Below are positions 49,569-58,550 of a DNA stretch of 64,000 nt, piece by piece. Location of the stretch: the NCBI RefSeq assembly GCF_034675845.1, contig NZ_JAUCCU010000001.1, positions 2,353,563-2,417,562 of the forward strand. Reading direction: 5' to 3'. The position numbers and the translations under genes were made by a program. The notes under the pieces are model-generated. The model saw nothing but the letters and a program-made list of their open reading frames with translations. It had not been told where the DNA came from and did no database searches. The stretch is from Castellaniella sp. (GTDB taxonomy: Bacteria > Pseudomonadota > Gammaproteobacteria > Burkholderiales > Burkholderiaceae_B). Position 1 is the first letter of the stretch. Each line of letters opens with the position of its first letter.

Positions 49569-50546
49569 TCAGGTGCTGCTAGTTGCAATATTTTCACGAG
49601 CCACATCCAAATTCAGGCAATAGTACTTGCTAGAACATCTGCTCATTGGTGAATGGTACCGGCCTGCCGGCTGGGCGTCTCGGTCGAACTCATGTCTCCA
49701 TTGCAGCGACCTGTAGTAGTTGGAATCCAAGTAGAGCTGGTATGGGCCGTGTTTCTCAGATTTGATGGCCTGGTGGGCTGCCTGATCAACACTGAGGAGT
49801 TGCGCAAAAGGCAGGCCGAGGCTATTGAGAGAAATATGATTGCCTTTTGCTGAGCGGTGAATCACCTTCCCATCACTGTATTCGTTGAAGCCTTGTGTGA
49901 TGCAGGCGTAGCAGCCCAAGCCGATATGTTCTTCGAAAGCGCCAAATATAACTTCCACAATATCTATTAGCTTTTCAGGGGCATAGGTATATGAAGTTTT
50001 ATTATCGAATGCGCCGACAGTCCAGTCGAGTTTTACAAGCACACTGTCAGCAAAGCTGAACATGGCTATACCCGGGTTGCTTTCCGCAATGCTATCTAGA
50101 GCATTTCTTAAAGACAAGAGTTTGGATTCTTTGAGACTACCAGCATTAAGCGCTTTCTTCACTCCGATAGCATCCACCAGGGCGAAGGCGCTATAAGGTC
50201 TCCTGTGTAGATCTTCAATCCAATCGTTCGAAACAAATATTCTCGGTTTTTCATCAATATCCCGGCAGCCTACACAACATAAAAATTCGCTTCTGGGGAG
50301 TCTGAGAACTACTTCATGAAACCGATCGAGTACGTTCGGGTACCAAGAAATTTCCAGATGATCTTCTGAAATTGAATTAACTGCTGCGTATGAGATATAG
50401 CCGACAGGATCAGGATTCTTTCTCAAGTACACATCTTCTATGTATTGCTCGTAAGCAGGGAACCATTTCTCTTGCATCAGAAAAATGTCCTGGTTTAACG
50501 GAACATTCTCAAATTTGTAGTGGTTGATTTCTTGTCGAGAGAACAT
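49569..50546 (-). CDS. Unknown cargo protein with cyclase-like palm motifs
   Basis: A 325-aa protein that I do not recognise by name. After a Cys-rich stretch (FLCCVGC near residue 88), the central part has ALVDAIGVKKAL with Asp125 and SFADSVLVKLD with Asp167. These two aspartates are 42 residues apart in contexts like the metal sites of class III nucleotide cyclases (FxDxxGFT and GDSxxV). Later, GLGCYACITQGFNEYSDG and SLNSLGLPFAQLLSVDQAAH sit where the family has its G-rich strand and the helix carrying purine-site residues. The gene is opposite to, and AT-richer than, the ICE backbone around it, so it is probably cargo. Class III fold is an inference; no effector gene is adjacent. Confidence 0.7.
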   Translation of the reverse strand: MFSRQEINHYKFENVPLNQDIFLMQEKWFPAYEQYIEDVYLRKNPDPVGYISYAAVNSISEDHLEISWYPNVLDRFHEVVLRLPRSEFLCCVGCRDIDEKPRIFVSNDWIEDLHRRPYSAFALVDAIGVKKALNAGSLKESKLLSLRNALDSIAESNPGIAMFSFADSVLVKLDWTVGAFDNKTSYTYAPEKLIDIVEVIFGAFEEHIGLGCYACITQGFNEYSDGKVIHRSAKGNHISLNSLGLPFAQLLSVDQAAHQAIKSEKHGPYQLYLDSNYYRSLQWRHEFDRDAQPAGRYHSPMSRCSSKYYCLNLDVARENIATSST

Positions 50547-51133
50547 GGTGAATGCCTAACAGCAGTTGTTCGCATCGAATGTATCAGAATAAAGCGAGCA
50601 GGTGATGGGGTTTCCTGCGCTCAGGACATAACGTCATTATTTCATAGCGTCTCTGCTGCCGCAGACCGCGCAGCTCCAGGTTCGCTAACTGCTCATCCCT
50701 AACGGGACTGGCTAACGCCAGCCTTGCACATCCCTGACGCCTACGGCCCGCTCCCCGCTTCGGGCCTGCGCGCTGGCGCTTGCCTGCGGGCAGCACCACA
50801 GGATGGCCGTTACCTGTCCAGCCATCTTTCCTGACTTCATCACCTTATCCGCGACTGTAGCCCGTGGCCGCGGGCCGTCAAGGCGCGCCAGGCCGTGTCC
50901 TCGGCTGCACCTGCGGGCCGCACCAACCTGACGCTTTCTTCCTTGACGGCCCACGTTCGTGGGCTCCTGACCGTCGCGGGCGACGAACTCAGGAAAGACG
51001 GTGGCAACGAGGCCAACCGGGTTCTTCGTGCCGACCGCACATCAAAAAGCTCAAAAGCGTTGGGCTTCCGAATCTTGGAATCCGGTGTGCGGTGAACAGC
51101 AAACCCATTTTTTATTTGTCAGGAGAAATAACC
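50547..51133. other. Non-coding leader of the DUF932 gene
   Basis: No convincing gene is seen in these 587 bases. A perfect 12-bp inverted pair GGGCCGTCAAGG (50872-50883) and CCTTGACGGCCC (50941-50952) could fold in the leader. The divergent promoter of the cargo gene should lie near 50550-50600, where the DNA is AT-richer. Confidence 0.6.
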
Positions 51134-51958
51134 ATGCTTGCATCCCGTTTTGCTTCCCGCTCCCCTGTACTGCGCAGCGATTACCCGCTATCCGATGACC
51201 AAATCCGGGCCGTGGTTCCGTCCATCTATGCCGAGGCACCCCACGATAGCCGTTCAGAACGCTACCGCTACATCCCCACGGCGGCGGTACTGGCGGAACT
51301 ACGGAAGGAAGGTTTTCAACCCTTCATGGTGACGCAAACCCGCGTGCGTAACGAAGACCGGCGCGAACACACCAAACACATGATTCGCTTGCGTCATGCC
51401 AATCAGGTTAATGACAGCATCGCCAACGAAATCATTCTGTTGAACTCGCACGATGGCACGAGCAGTTATCAGATGCTGGCTGGCGCGTTCCGTTTTGTTT
51501 GCGCCAATGGCCTTGTATGCGGCGACACCGTGGCCGATGTGCGCATTCCACATAAGGGCGACGTGACCGGGCACGTCATCGAAGGCGCTTATGAGGTATT
51601 GAGCGGTTTTGAACAGGCGCAAGAATCCCGCGAAGCCATGCAGGCCATTACGCTGGACGAAGGCGAAGCCGAAATCTTTGCCCGCGCCGCGCTGGCCTTG
51701 AAGTACGACGACCCCGACAAGCCCACACCCATCACCGAAAGCCAAGTTCTCATGCCGCGCCGGTATGACGACCGCCGCCCAGATTTGTGGATGGCGTTTA
51801 ACCGCGTACAGGAAAACCTCACTAAAGGCGGTTTGCGTGGCCGCAGCGTCAACGGTCGCCGCCAAAGCACCCGCGCCGTGCAGGGCATTGATGCCGACAT
51901 TCGCCTGAACCGTTCCCTGTGGCTGTTGGCCGAGGGCATGCGCCAGTTGAAAGCCTGA
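51134..51958 (+). CDS. DUF932-domain ICE protein
   Basis: A 274-aa protein of the DUF932 family, common in plasmids, phages and ICEs but of unknown biochemical role. It has IRLRHANQVNDSIANEI, GAFRFVCANGLVCGD and WMAFNRVQENLTKGG, the family hallmarks as I know them. The start ATG at 51134 has AGGAG at 51121. The longer frame back to 50864 crosses the structured leader. It is followed after 84 bp by the parB remnant on the same strand. Confidence 0.9.
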   Translation: MLASRFASRSPVLRSDYPLSDDQIRAVVPSIYAEAPHDSRSERYRYIPTAAVLAELRKEGFQPFMVTQTRVRNEDRREHTKHMIRLRHANQVNDSIANEIILLNSHDGTSSYQMLAGAFRFVCANGLVCGDTVADVRIPHKGDVTGHVIEGAYEVLSGFEQAQESREAMQAITLDEGEAEIFARAALALKYDDPDKPTPITESQVLMPRRYDDRRPDLWMAFNRVQENLTKGGLRGRSVNGRRQSTRAVQGIDADIRLNRSLWLLAEGMRQLKA

Positions 51959-52042
51959 TTCCCCTCACGTGGCAGGGGCAGGCAGCCACCCTTGCCGCGT
52001 CTTTCATGGCTGCATTTTCACAAACCAAAAGGAATTTTCATC

Positions 52043-54061
52043 ATGAACGCTATCAACCAAACCGAAACCCAAGCTATCGAAACCACCACGCAGGAAATCG
52101 TAGCCCCGGCGCAAGACCTGATTTTGGTGCCGCTGTCGCAGCTTCGCGCCTCCAAGCGCAACGTACGCAAGACCAAGACCGCAGGCCAGTCTATCGACGC
52201 GCTGGCCGCCAGCATCGCCCGCGTGGGGCTACTGCAAAACCTCACTGTGATTCTGGCCAAAAATGATGAACATTACGAAGTCGTGGCCGGTGGGCGTAGG
52301 CTGGCTGCGTTAAAACTGCTGGCCAAGACGCGCCGCATACCGAAGGAATGGGAGGTGCCGTGCTTGCTGGTGCCTTACGCCAACGCCCGCACTATCAGCC
52401 TGACCGAGAACGTGCAACGCGAAGCCATGCACCCGGCAGACCAGTTCGAAGCATTCGCCGCGCTGGTGGCCGAGGGCCGACCCATTGAAGACATTGCGGC
52501 AGATTTCGGCGTTACCCCACTGGTGGTGCAGCGCCGTTTGAAGCTGGCGAACGTCTCGCCGCGCCTGCTGGCGGATTACCGCGCTGATACCGTGAACCTT
52601 GACCAGTTGATGGCGCTTGCCATCACTGACGACCATACGGCACAGAAAGCCGCGTTTTATGAAGCACCCGAATGGCAGCGCCAGCCCCCACGCCTTGCGT
52701 GATCGGCTCACCGAGCGGGAAATTGACGCAGGTCATGCGCTGGTGCGTTTCGTAGGGTTGGATGCCTACGAAGCCGCAGGCGGTGGCGTTCGCCGTGATT
52801 TATTTGCGCAAGACGATACCGGCGCCTATGTGACCGATGCCGCGCTGCTGGAAACCTTGGTGCGCGAAAAACTAGACGGCCACGCCGCAACAGTGAAGGC
52901 CGAGGGGTGGGCATGGGTGGATGCCGCACCCACCGCCACCTATGCCGATCTGCAAGTCTTTCAGCGTGCTCCGCGAGAACGACGCAACCCCACCAAGCGG
53001 GAAAGCGACCGGATGGAAAAGCTGGAAGCCAAGATGCAGGCCATTGGTGAAGAACTCGATATGGCGCTGGAAGATGACGACGAGGAAAAGGCCGACGCCT
53101 TGCAGGAGGAAGGCGACCGCGTGGGCCAACAGTTACAGGTGCTGGAAGATCGTTTGCTGGACTACGGCCCGAACGTTAAAGCCGCCGCCGGGGCTATTGT
53201 CACCCTTGATCGGCAAGGTCAGATTGTCGTGCATCGCGGCCTGATGCGCGAAGCCGAAGCCCGCGCATTGCGCACTTTGGAGCGGCTGCGCCAGGGTTTC
53301 AGCGACGAGGACGGCCCGAACGGCGACAGTGAGGATGACGACCAGCCCAAGATCGCTTCTATGTCCGACCGGTTGGCGCAACGCTTGAGCGCCCACCGCA
53401 CCGCCGCGCTGCAAATCGAACTGACTCGGAATCCGCAAGCAACACTGGCGGCTGTGGTGCATGGCATGGTGCAAACCGTATTGCAACGTGACCGCTATCA
53501 ACGCGACAGCATGCCGTTAGGCGTAAACCTGACCGTACAAGATCGGCTGGAAGGCATTGCCCCCGATTGGACAGAATCGCCCGCCGCCGTGGCGCTGGGC
53601 GAATTGCAACAGGATAGCCGGTGACACTTTGCCCGGGGATGACAGTACGGAATTGTTTGCCACGTTGCTGGAAATGCCGCAGGATGAATTGCTGGCGCTG
53701 TTGGCGGTATGCGCGGCGGCGACCGTGGATATGGTCACGCCTCGCGCTACAACTACAGCAACCCGGCGCGGGACTGGCGCAAGCCGTGGGGCTTGACATG
53801 GCGACATGGTGGCAGCCCACCTTTGAGGGCTACTTTAAGCATATTTCCAAGGCCATGATTCTGGACGCTGTAGGCGAGTTCGCGCCTGACCACGTTTCCC
53901 GGTTGGAAAAGCTGAAGAAGGCCGAGATTGCCAGCGAAGCCGAACGGTTGGTGGACGGTACAGGTTGGATGCCCGCCGTCTTCCGGGCGCAAGCATCGCA
54001 GGATACCACCACCGAAATTGAAGCCGAAACCGAAAAAGCGGCTGATGCTGTAGCCGCATAA
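52043..54061 (+). pseudogene. parB: ParB-like protein gene with three single-base insertions
   Basis: The first part (52043-52702) has the ParB/Srx nuclease-like domain: LSQLRASKRNVRK, VVAGGRRLAALKLL and TENVQREAMHPADQFEAF. The frame then shifts at the C run 52685-52689, again at 53612-53613, and a third time near 53730-53745. Segments in the other frames carry the rest of the family, to DGTGWMPAVF at the end. Removing one base at each place gives one 671-aa product, the usual size for this ICE family. The protein should bind DNA for partition or regulation. As read it yields only a truncated N-terminal part; whether this is decay or sequence error is open. Confidence 0.85.
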
Positions 54062-54075
54062 TCCTGACGATAAGC

Positions 54076-54296
54076 AAGCGCCCCGGTTCAGGCCGGGGCG
54101 CTTCGCCGTCCAATCAGCATCGGCCCCAAAGCCCCGACGCTTTGGGGCCGATAGTCAAAATCCGGGCGCTACATAGCCGCGCCCGGAGACAACCCAAAAG
54201 CAAATCAGCCGGATGCAGCCCCCAAGGCTGGCCCGGACTCAAAGGCGTGAAGCACAAAATTGCCGCCGCAGCATCCCGGCTGGATGCTGCGGCGGC
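54076..54296. repeat. Cluster of strong hairpins after parB
   Basis: Three near-perfect hairpins lie close together: 54076-54103 (11-bp arms AAGCGCCCCGG / CCGGGGCGCTT), 54121-54150 (12-bp perfect arms CGGCCCCAAAGC / GCTTTGGGGCCG), and 54262-54296 (15-bp perfect arms GCCGCCGCAGCATCC / GGATGCTGCGGCGGC, 5-base loop). A weaker fold lies at 54162-54186. The first may end the parB transcript. No T runs follow. Confidence 0.75.
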
Positions 54297-54399
54297 GGTC
54301 TTGCGCGAGTATTTCCCCGCGCAGCTTGCGGGGCTGGACGTGCTTTCCAGCGGGGTCACGCTGACCGATCAGCCCAGAGATCAGGCAACACCGTCATGA
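54142..54399 (+). CDS. Possible small protein of unknown function
   Basis: An 85-aa open frame, or about 50 aa if the GTG at 54247 (VKHKIAAAASRLDAAAAVL) is the start. The Ala-rich helix-like part crosses the hairpin at 54262-54296, which could explain its repetitive look without coding. The end contains GLDVLSSGVTLTDQP. I cannot name a family and rate it as doubtful. Confidence 0.35.
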   Translation: MGPIVKIRALHSRARRQPKSKSAGCSPQGWPGLKGVKHKIAAAASRLDAAAAVLREYFPAQLAGLDVLSSGVTLTDQPRDQATPS

Positions 54400-54466
54400 T
54401 GGATAAAACACGCCCCATTTAGTCGCAGGGCGCAGGAAACAAGGCGTGCCATGAAAACTTCACGGA

Positions 54467-54501
54467 TTATGCACAGGCTTGCTCACAGAATCTGTGGATA
54501 A
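54467..54501. other. Two DnaA boxes in opposite orientation
   Basis: TTATGCACA at 54467-54475 and TGTGGATAA at 54493-54501 (reverse of TTATCCACA) both match the DnaA consensus TTATNCACA exactly. They lie between the hairpin cluster and radC copy 2, in a gene-free stretch (54400-54873). They may mark a replication origin or a DnaA-controlled site. Confidence 0.6.
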
Positions 54502-54873
54502 AACTGTGCGTGTCGACGCAAGCGCCGCCGGGCTTTCGGGCTACGCCCCATGCCGACCTTGTCGTCACGGCCATTCGGCGTCAATCCCTCACGCCTTCGC
54601 GCCTGTCGCGCTGCGCACTTCGTTTGCGGGTTGCACTGCGGGCAACCATTCAGGCACAGCCGCGTTTCACGCAGAAGTTTTCAATGAAAAACCCAGTGGC
54701 ACTGTGGGGCGGTCTTGCTGTTCCCTTCACCGTATCACGGGCTGCTCGCCGTCAAGGGCTGCACGTGCTGGCACGCTTGCGGCCTGGCGGCCGTCTGCGA
54801 CCCCTGACCGCTTGTGCTGCGCCGTGTTGGACACGGTTCCGGGCAATTCCGCCCGAGTAACCGGAGCACGATC

Positions 54874-55383
54874 ATGTCTGAACAATCCTTTTCCTCTTTT
54901 GATTCCGCTTTGCTGGTGCGTGACGCGCAGGGGCGCTATCTGCCAGCGACCACAGACCAGATTCTTAAAGCGGCCCGCCAGGCGGTAGATCAGAAAATGG
55001 TGCGCGGAACGGCCTTTACATCACCAACCGTCGTCAAGGAATATCTGACGGCGAAACTGGCTGGCTTCGACGTGGAAGTATTCGCTGTCCTGTTCCTTGA
55101 TTCCCGGCATTGTCTGATCGAATACGTGGAAATGTTCCAGGGCACGCTGAATCAAACATCGGTCTATCCGCGCGAAGTCGCTAAGGCGGCGCTGCATCAT
55201 CACGCGGCCGCAGTCATCCTGGCGCACAATCATCCCAGCGGGAATCCTGAGCCAAGCGAGGCGGACAAGGCGTTGACTACCCATTTGAAGAAGGCGCTTG
55301 CGCTCTTGGATGTTCGTACATTGGATCATGTCATCGTGGCCGGTCAGGAGACGGCATCACTTGCCGAGATGGGTATGTTGTAA
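54874..55383 (+). CDS. radC: RadC-like JAB-domain protein, copy 2
   Basis: A 169-aa paralogue of the protein at 48918, identical in length and alignable without gaps. The metal motif AHNHPSGNPEPSEAD is intact. The homology continues 169 bp upstream of both start codons, so the duplicated block is 679 bp (48749-49427 and 54705-55383). The start ATG at 54874 has GGAG ten bases upstream. The frame back to 54814 is not supported by the other copy. Confidence 0.92.
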   Translation: MSEQSFSSFDSALLVRDAQGRYLPATTDQILKAARQAVDQKMVRGTAFTSPTVVKEYLTAKLAGFDVEVFAVLFLDSRHCLIEYVEMFQGTLNQTSVYPREVAKAALHHHAAAVILAHNHPSGNPEPSEADKALTTHLKKALALLDVRTLDHVIVAGQETASLAEMGML

Positions 55384-55389
55384 ATCCTG

Positions 55390-55407
55390 GGGGCTTCTGC
55401 CCCTTTT
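55390..55407 (+). terminator. Terminator after radC copy 2
   Basis: A GGGGC / GCCCC stem with loop TTCT is followed by TTTT, 6 bp after the stop. It corresponds in place to the terminator after copy 1. Confidence 0.65.
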
Positions 55408-56012
55408 GCGCGTCGCCCGGATACGGCGCATGCGCTTTGCTTGCAATAAACAGCGCCCCGCCAAACGGCGGCGCGGGTAACACTACGCCAGGGCTTGCTG
55501 CCGCAGGTTGCACGTAAGCGTGCCGTCCACGATGCTGGCAGCACCTTGTCTGAGACATCACGAGGGGCGGCTCACTGATAACTCGCCCGGCCTGCTTATG
55601 GAACTGCCACACCACGCTTTCAATTCAGCGCCGCAGTGCGCGGCGGGGGTGTTCTCGCCTCGCAACGGAAGACTGAACCTTGCCCGCATCAGTGCACATG
55701 CCGGTGAAGGAGTCATGCGGGGCACCGATTCCACCATGTCTCCTTTGCAGGACGGTCGGCCTGTACGTCCTTGTCTTGTCGTGAATCCTGGCGGGGGGGC
55801 GGCTGCGCCTTCGGGCTGATTGGCCGCAACCATCCAGCACGAACAATTTCCCCGCCGCCGGGGGGCGGCTTCCTCGCGAGACAAATTGTTTGTGCTTCCC
55901 GGCCCTTCACGCTGTTACGGCCGCTGGCGCGGTGCGGCCAGCCCACCCCCGCCGACCGGATCACAACAAGGACGCACTGGCGCGACCTTGATACCCTGAA
56001 AGGAGAATTACC
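55408..56012. other. Gene-free stretch before the DUF736 gene
   Basis: No convincing coding region is seen in these 605 bases. Frames on both strands (for example 55508-55819) have no recognisable motif and unlike composition. AAAGGAGAAT just before 56013 is the ribosome binding site of the next gene. Confidence 0.6.
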
Positions 56013-56318
56013 ATGGCTACTATCGGCACCTTCACCGTAGACAAAGACGGCTACACCGGCACACTGCGCACTCTGACGCTCAACGTCAAGGTCAAGCTGG
56101 TTCCCAACGACAAGGGAGAGAATGGCAAAGCCCCCGACTACCGCCTGCAGGCAGCGGGCAACGACATCGGCGCGGCGTGGCAAAAAACCAGTTAGGCCGG
56201 GCGCGAATACCTATCCGTGACCCTGGATGACCCCTCGTTCCCCGCCACGGTCTACGCTCGCCTGATCGAAAACGAGGACGGCACGCACGACCTGCTGTGG
56301 TCGCGCAGCAAGCCGTAA
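56013..56318 (+). pseudogene. DUF736 protein gene interrupted by an amber codon
   Basis: The first 60 codons encode MATIGTFTVDKDGYTGTLRT and on to AAWQKTS, the start of a DUF736 protein. Then a TAG at 56193-56195 interrupts the frame. The same frame continues as [20 protein letters not shown] through to a TAA at 56316-56318, matching the rest of the family, about 101 residues. A GAG to TAG change would explain it. DUF736 genes are typical ICE and plasmid accessory genes of unknown role. Confidence 0.85.
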
Positions 56319-56409
56319 GCGGCTTAACCCTCACGGCCCCCGCCTTTTGGCGGAGCGCTTTCGCGTCTGGTGCGCCCAACGGCGAGTTGCGGCGCACGGA
56401 TCGTAGACC

Positions 56410-56706
56410 CTACAGTGAAACCTTACCTTCGGTAAGCTGATTTTCTGTCGCGGTCATCAGCACTGCCGTGCTGCATTCCAGCGCGCCGGCGATCTTGAAG
56501 ATGACTGACAGTGTGGGCGCGTGCTCGCCGCGCTCGATCTTGCCCAGGTGGGAGCGCTCAATGACGGCCATGTTCGCCAGGGTTTCCTGGGCGATGCCGC
56601 GTTCCGTGCGCAGCGCGCGCACCGCCATGCCGAAGGCTTGCGCCAATTCGGCATCGAAGGTGGTGGCACCCAAGGGGCGGCCGCGCTGGATGGGACGCTT
56701 GCTCAT
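56410..56706 (-). CDS. XRE-family transcriptional regulator
   Basis: A 98-aa repressor-like protein. The helix-turn-helix is in RTERGIAQETLANMAVIERS followed by HLGKIERGEHAPTLSVIFKI. It is transcribed opposite to its neighbours, and the AT-rich 56707-56970 interval should hold divergent promoters for it and the DUF2958 gene. I chose the ATG at 56706 (MSKRPIQRG). In related ICEs such a regulator sits in this place and may control transfer genes. Confidence 0.85.
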   Translation of the reverse strand: MSKRPIQRGRPLGATTFDAELAQAFGMAVRALRTERGIAQETLANMAVIERSHLGKIERGEHAPTLSVIFKIAGALECSTAVLMTATENQLTEGKVSL

Positions 56707-56970
56707 AGACACAAGCGTCGTTCCACGGCACAATTAAAACCACGTTATCTTTAACTCATTCATTCAAGTTTCTTCTTTTTCCTGTGTAATGAAGGAAATC
56801 CGTATTTCTGGATTTCCGTAAAACCGGAGAATCGCAATCGTGCTTTTCTTGCTTCGCACCGACGCGGCATTACGTATCTACGTTTGCCCGGATTCCATAC
56901 AAACCGCTTTCGCGCTTTCGCACAAAGACGCGAATGCAGATCAGCGGCTTTACGCTTTGGCAGCGCAGCT

Positions 56971-57321
56971 GTGAATCCTTCTCTCATCACCGATGAGGAA
57001 CGCGCACAACTGCTCGCCAATGGGCAGGCCCGCGCGGCTGGGCAGACCATCGACCCGCTACCGGTGGTGCGGCTTTTCACCCCGGATGCGCACCTGACCT
57101 GGCTGCTTACCGAACTCGACGCGGACGATGGCGATACGGCCTATGGCCTGATCGACCTGGGGCTGGGCATGCCCGATCTGGGCACGGTACGGCTGTCTGA
57201 TCTGATGCCCATCGTCGGGCCGCGCAAACAGCCCGTGATGCGTGACCGCTATTTCCGGGCGGCGCGCCCGCTATCGGAATACGTCCGTCTCGCACAGGAA
57301 AACGGCTCAATCACCGATTAA
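56971..57321 (+). CDS. DUF2958-domain protein
   Basis: A 116-aa protein of the DUF2958 family, found in ICEs and plasmids. Family stretches are LITDEERAQLLANGQ, TWLLTELDADDGDTAYGLID and GLGMPDLGTVRL. The likely start is the GTG at 56971, since homology begins with NPSLITDEERA; an in-frame ATG at 56884 would add 29 unlike residues. Function is unknown. Confidence 0.85.
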   Translation: MNPSLITDEERAQLLANGQARAAGQTIDPLPVVRLFTPDAHLTWLLTELDADDGDTAYGLIDLGLGMPDLGTVRLSDLMPIVGPRKQPVMRDRYFRAARPLSEYVRLAQENGSITD

Positions 57322-57684
57322 CTGGTGGGAGATGGCCGATTGCGAGGCAAGCGCGCCACATCCAAACAAGGCGTATTGAGACTATTTCCATCATATTCAA
57401 GACCCATTCGGTCTGAATCAGGCGTCTTGCAGAATAGCGCAGCGGCCCAGACTTAAATAGTCATGATCTTTTTCGCCAAATGCGGCAGGGTGATGGATGC
57501 TGCATGCTGAGATTGCAGCGGAGCCATCGTCGCATTCGAATGAACCGCGCAATAGTTAAGCCCAATCGGACTGGAAATTTTTAGTTTAATTTTATTTGAT
57601 TGGTAGCTAAGTCTTAACGCATTGAAACTGCGCTGTGTAAGATTTCCATGACGGTAGGCCCGCTGAAATTCGGGGGTTTGCGTT
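57322..57684. other. Non-coding, partly AT-rich region before the DUF2285 gene
   Basis: These 363 bases contain no convincing gene. The stretch 57570-57610 is AT-rich and may hold a promoter for the downstream repA operon. A minus-strand frame at 57453-57701 has no recognisable motif. Confidence 0.55.
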
Positions 57685-58467
57685 ATGGCGGATTCGACCA
57701 TTCACCATTGGTATCCGAGCGCTGCGTATCTGTACGTGCTGTATCTGGATGGCCCGGCGTTGGCCTGGGAGTATCTGCGACGGCATCCTGATTACCAGCA
57801 AGATTGGCAGAATTTGCAGACTCAGCCAGATGCGGGGAAACAGGCCGCTCACCACTGGGGCTTGCGCTTGCTGGAAGATCCGGCCCTGGATGCGCGCGAC
57901 GCGCATCCGGTCTGGTTTCCCGATCATGAGGGAGTTCAGCTTTACCCGGATGCCGACCCCTTGCCCGATGCTGCTCTCTTTGGACTTTGGTGCTTTCCAG
58001 GCAGTAAACGGATTGTTCACGATGGCAAGCGCCTGGTGCTCTGGCTGCGCTGGCCGGGCTGCCGCCTGCAACTGGCCATCGCGCCCGGCCTGGGCGATGG
58101 CATGGCCTACGTCTATGCCATCCGCGCGAGCGCTACGTCACGTACCCACTATCCACCGGCTCTGGCCGATGACGCCGTGCCCATTGCGGTCGTTCGTCCG
58201 CGCCCGACCTTGTCGGCCTTGCAGGAGCTGCACACTCTGCAGGCGCTGGATGCGACCCTGGCGGGCGCATCCTTGCGCGATGTGGCCCAGGGGCTGTTTC
58301 CCGAGCAGGTCACAGAAGGCGATTGGCACGCCGACGGCGCGTTGCGCGCCCGCGTGCGTCGCCTGGTTCGCCGGGGGGAGGCGCTGATGCGCGGCGGCTA
58401 CCGCCGCCTGGCACATCTTCCCATGCTTGAACAGGGACGATCTGCACCCCATGCAAAACGTCCCTGA
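57685..58467 (+). CDS. DUF2285/DUF6499 ICE regulator-like protein
   Basis: A 260-aa protein. The N-terminal part, HHWYPSAAYLYVLYLDGPAL and AWEYLRRHPDYQQDW, is the DUF6499-type region. The C-terminal part is DUF2285, with LQALDATLAGASLRDVAQGL and a basic helix-turn-helix-like RARVRRLVRRGEAL. Such proteins regulate excision and transfer in related symbiosis ICEs, acting as transcription activators. Its position before the AlpA-like and repA genes suggests a similar regulatory job. This is inference from related elements. Confidence 0.85.
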   Translation: MADSTIHHWYPSAAYLYVLYLDGPALAWEYLRRHPDYQQDWQNLQTQPDAGKQAAHHWGLRLLEDPALDARDAHPVWFPDHEGVQLYPDADPLPDAALFGLWCFPGSKRIVHDGKRLVLWLRWPGCRLQLAIAPGLGDGMAYVYAIRASATSRTHYPPALADDAVPIAVVRPRPTLSALQELHTLQALDATLAGASLRDVAQGLFPEQVTEGDWHADGALRARVRRLVRRGEALMRGGYRRLAHLPMLEQGRSAPHAKRP

Positions 58468-58550
58468 GCAGCTTGCCCGGCTTTGTTGAGACTGTCTCCA
58501 TCCGGCAGCGCTGGTGCTGCCGACGATACCGAACGATGGAGGTTCATGTC

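Noticed and set aside
55508..55819. Plus-strand frame of 103 codons after radC copy 2
   Set aside because: No motif, no ribosome binding site, and composition unlike neighbouring genes.
56193..56195. TAG read as pyrrolysine or another recoded residue
   Set aside because: Pyrrolysine is not expected in this group and the family has Glu there, so a nonsense change or base error is simpler.
57453..57701. 82-codon minus-strand frame before the DUF2285 gene
   Set aside because: It overlaps the DUF2285 start and lacks any recognisable feature.
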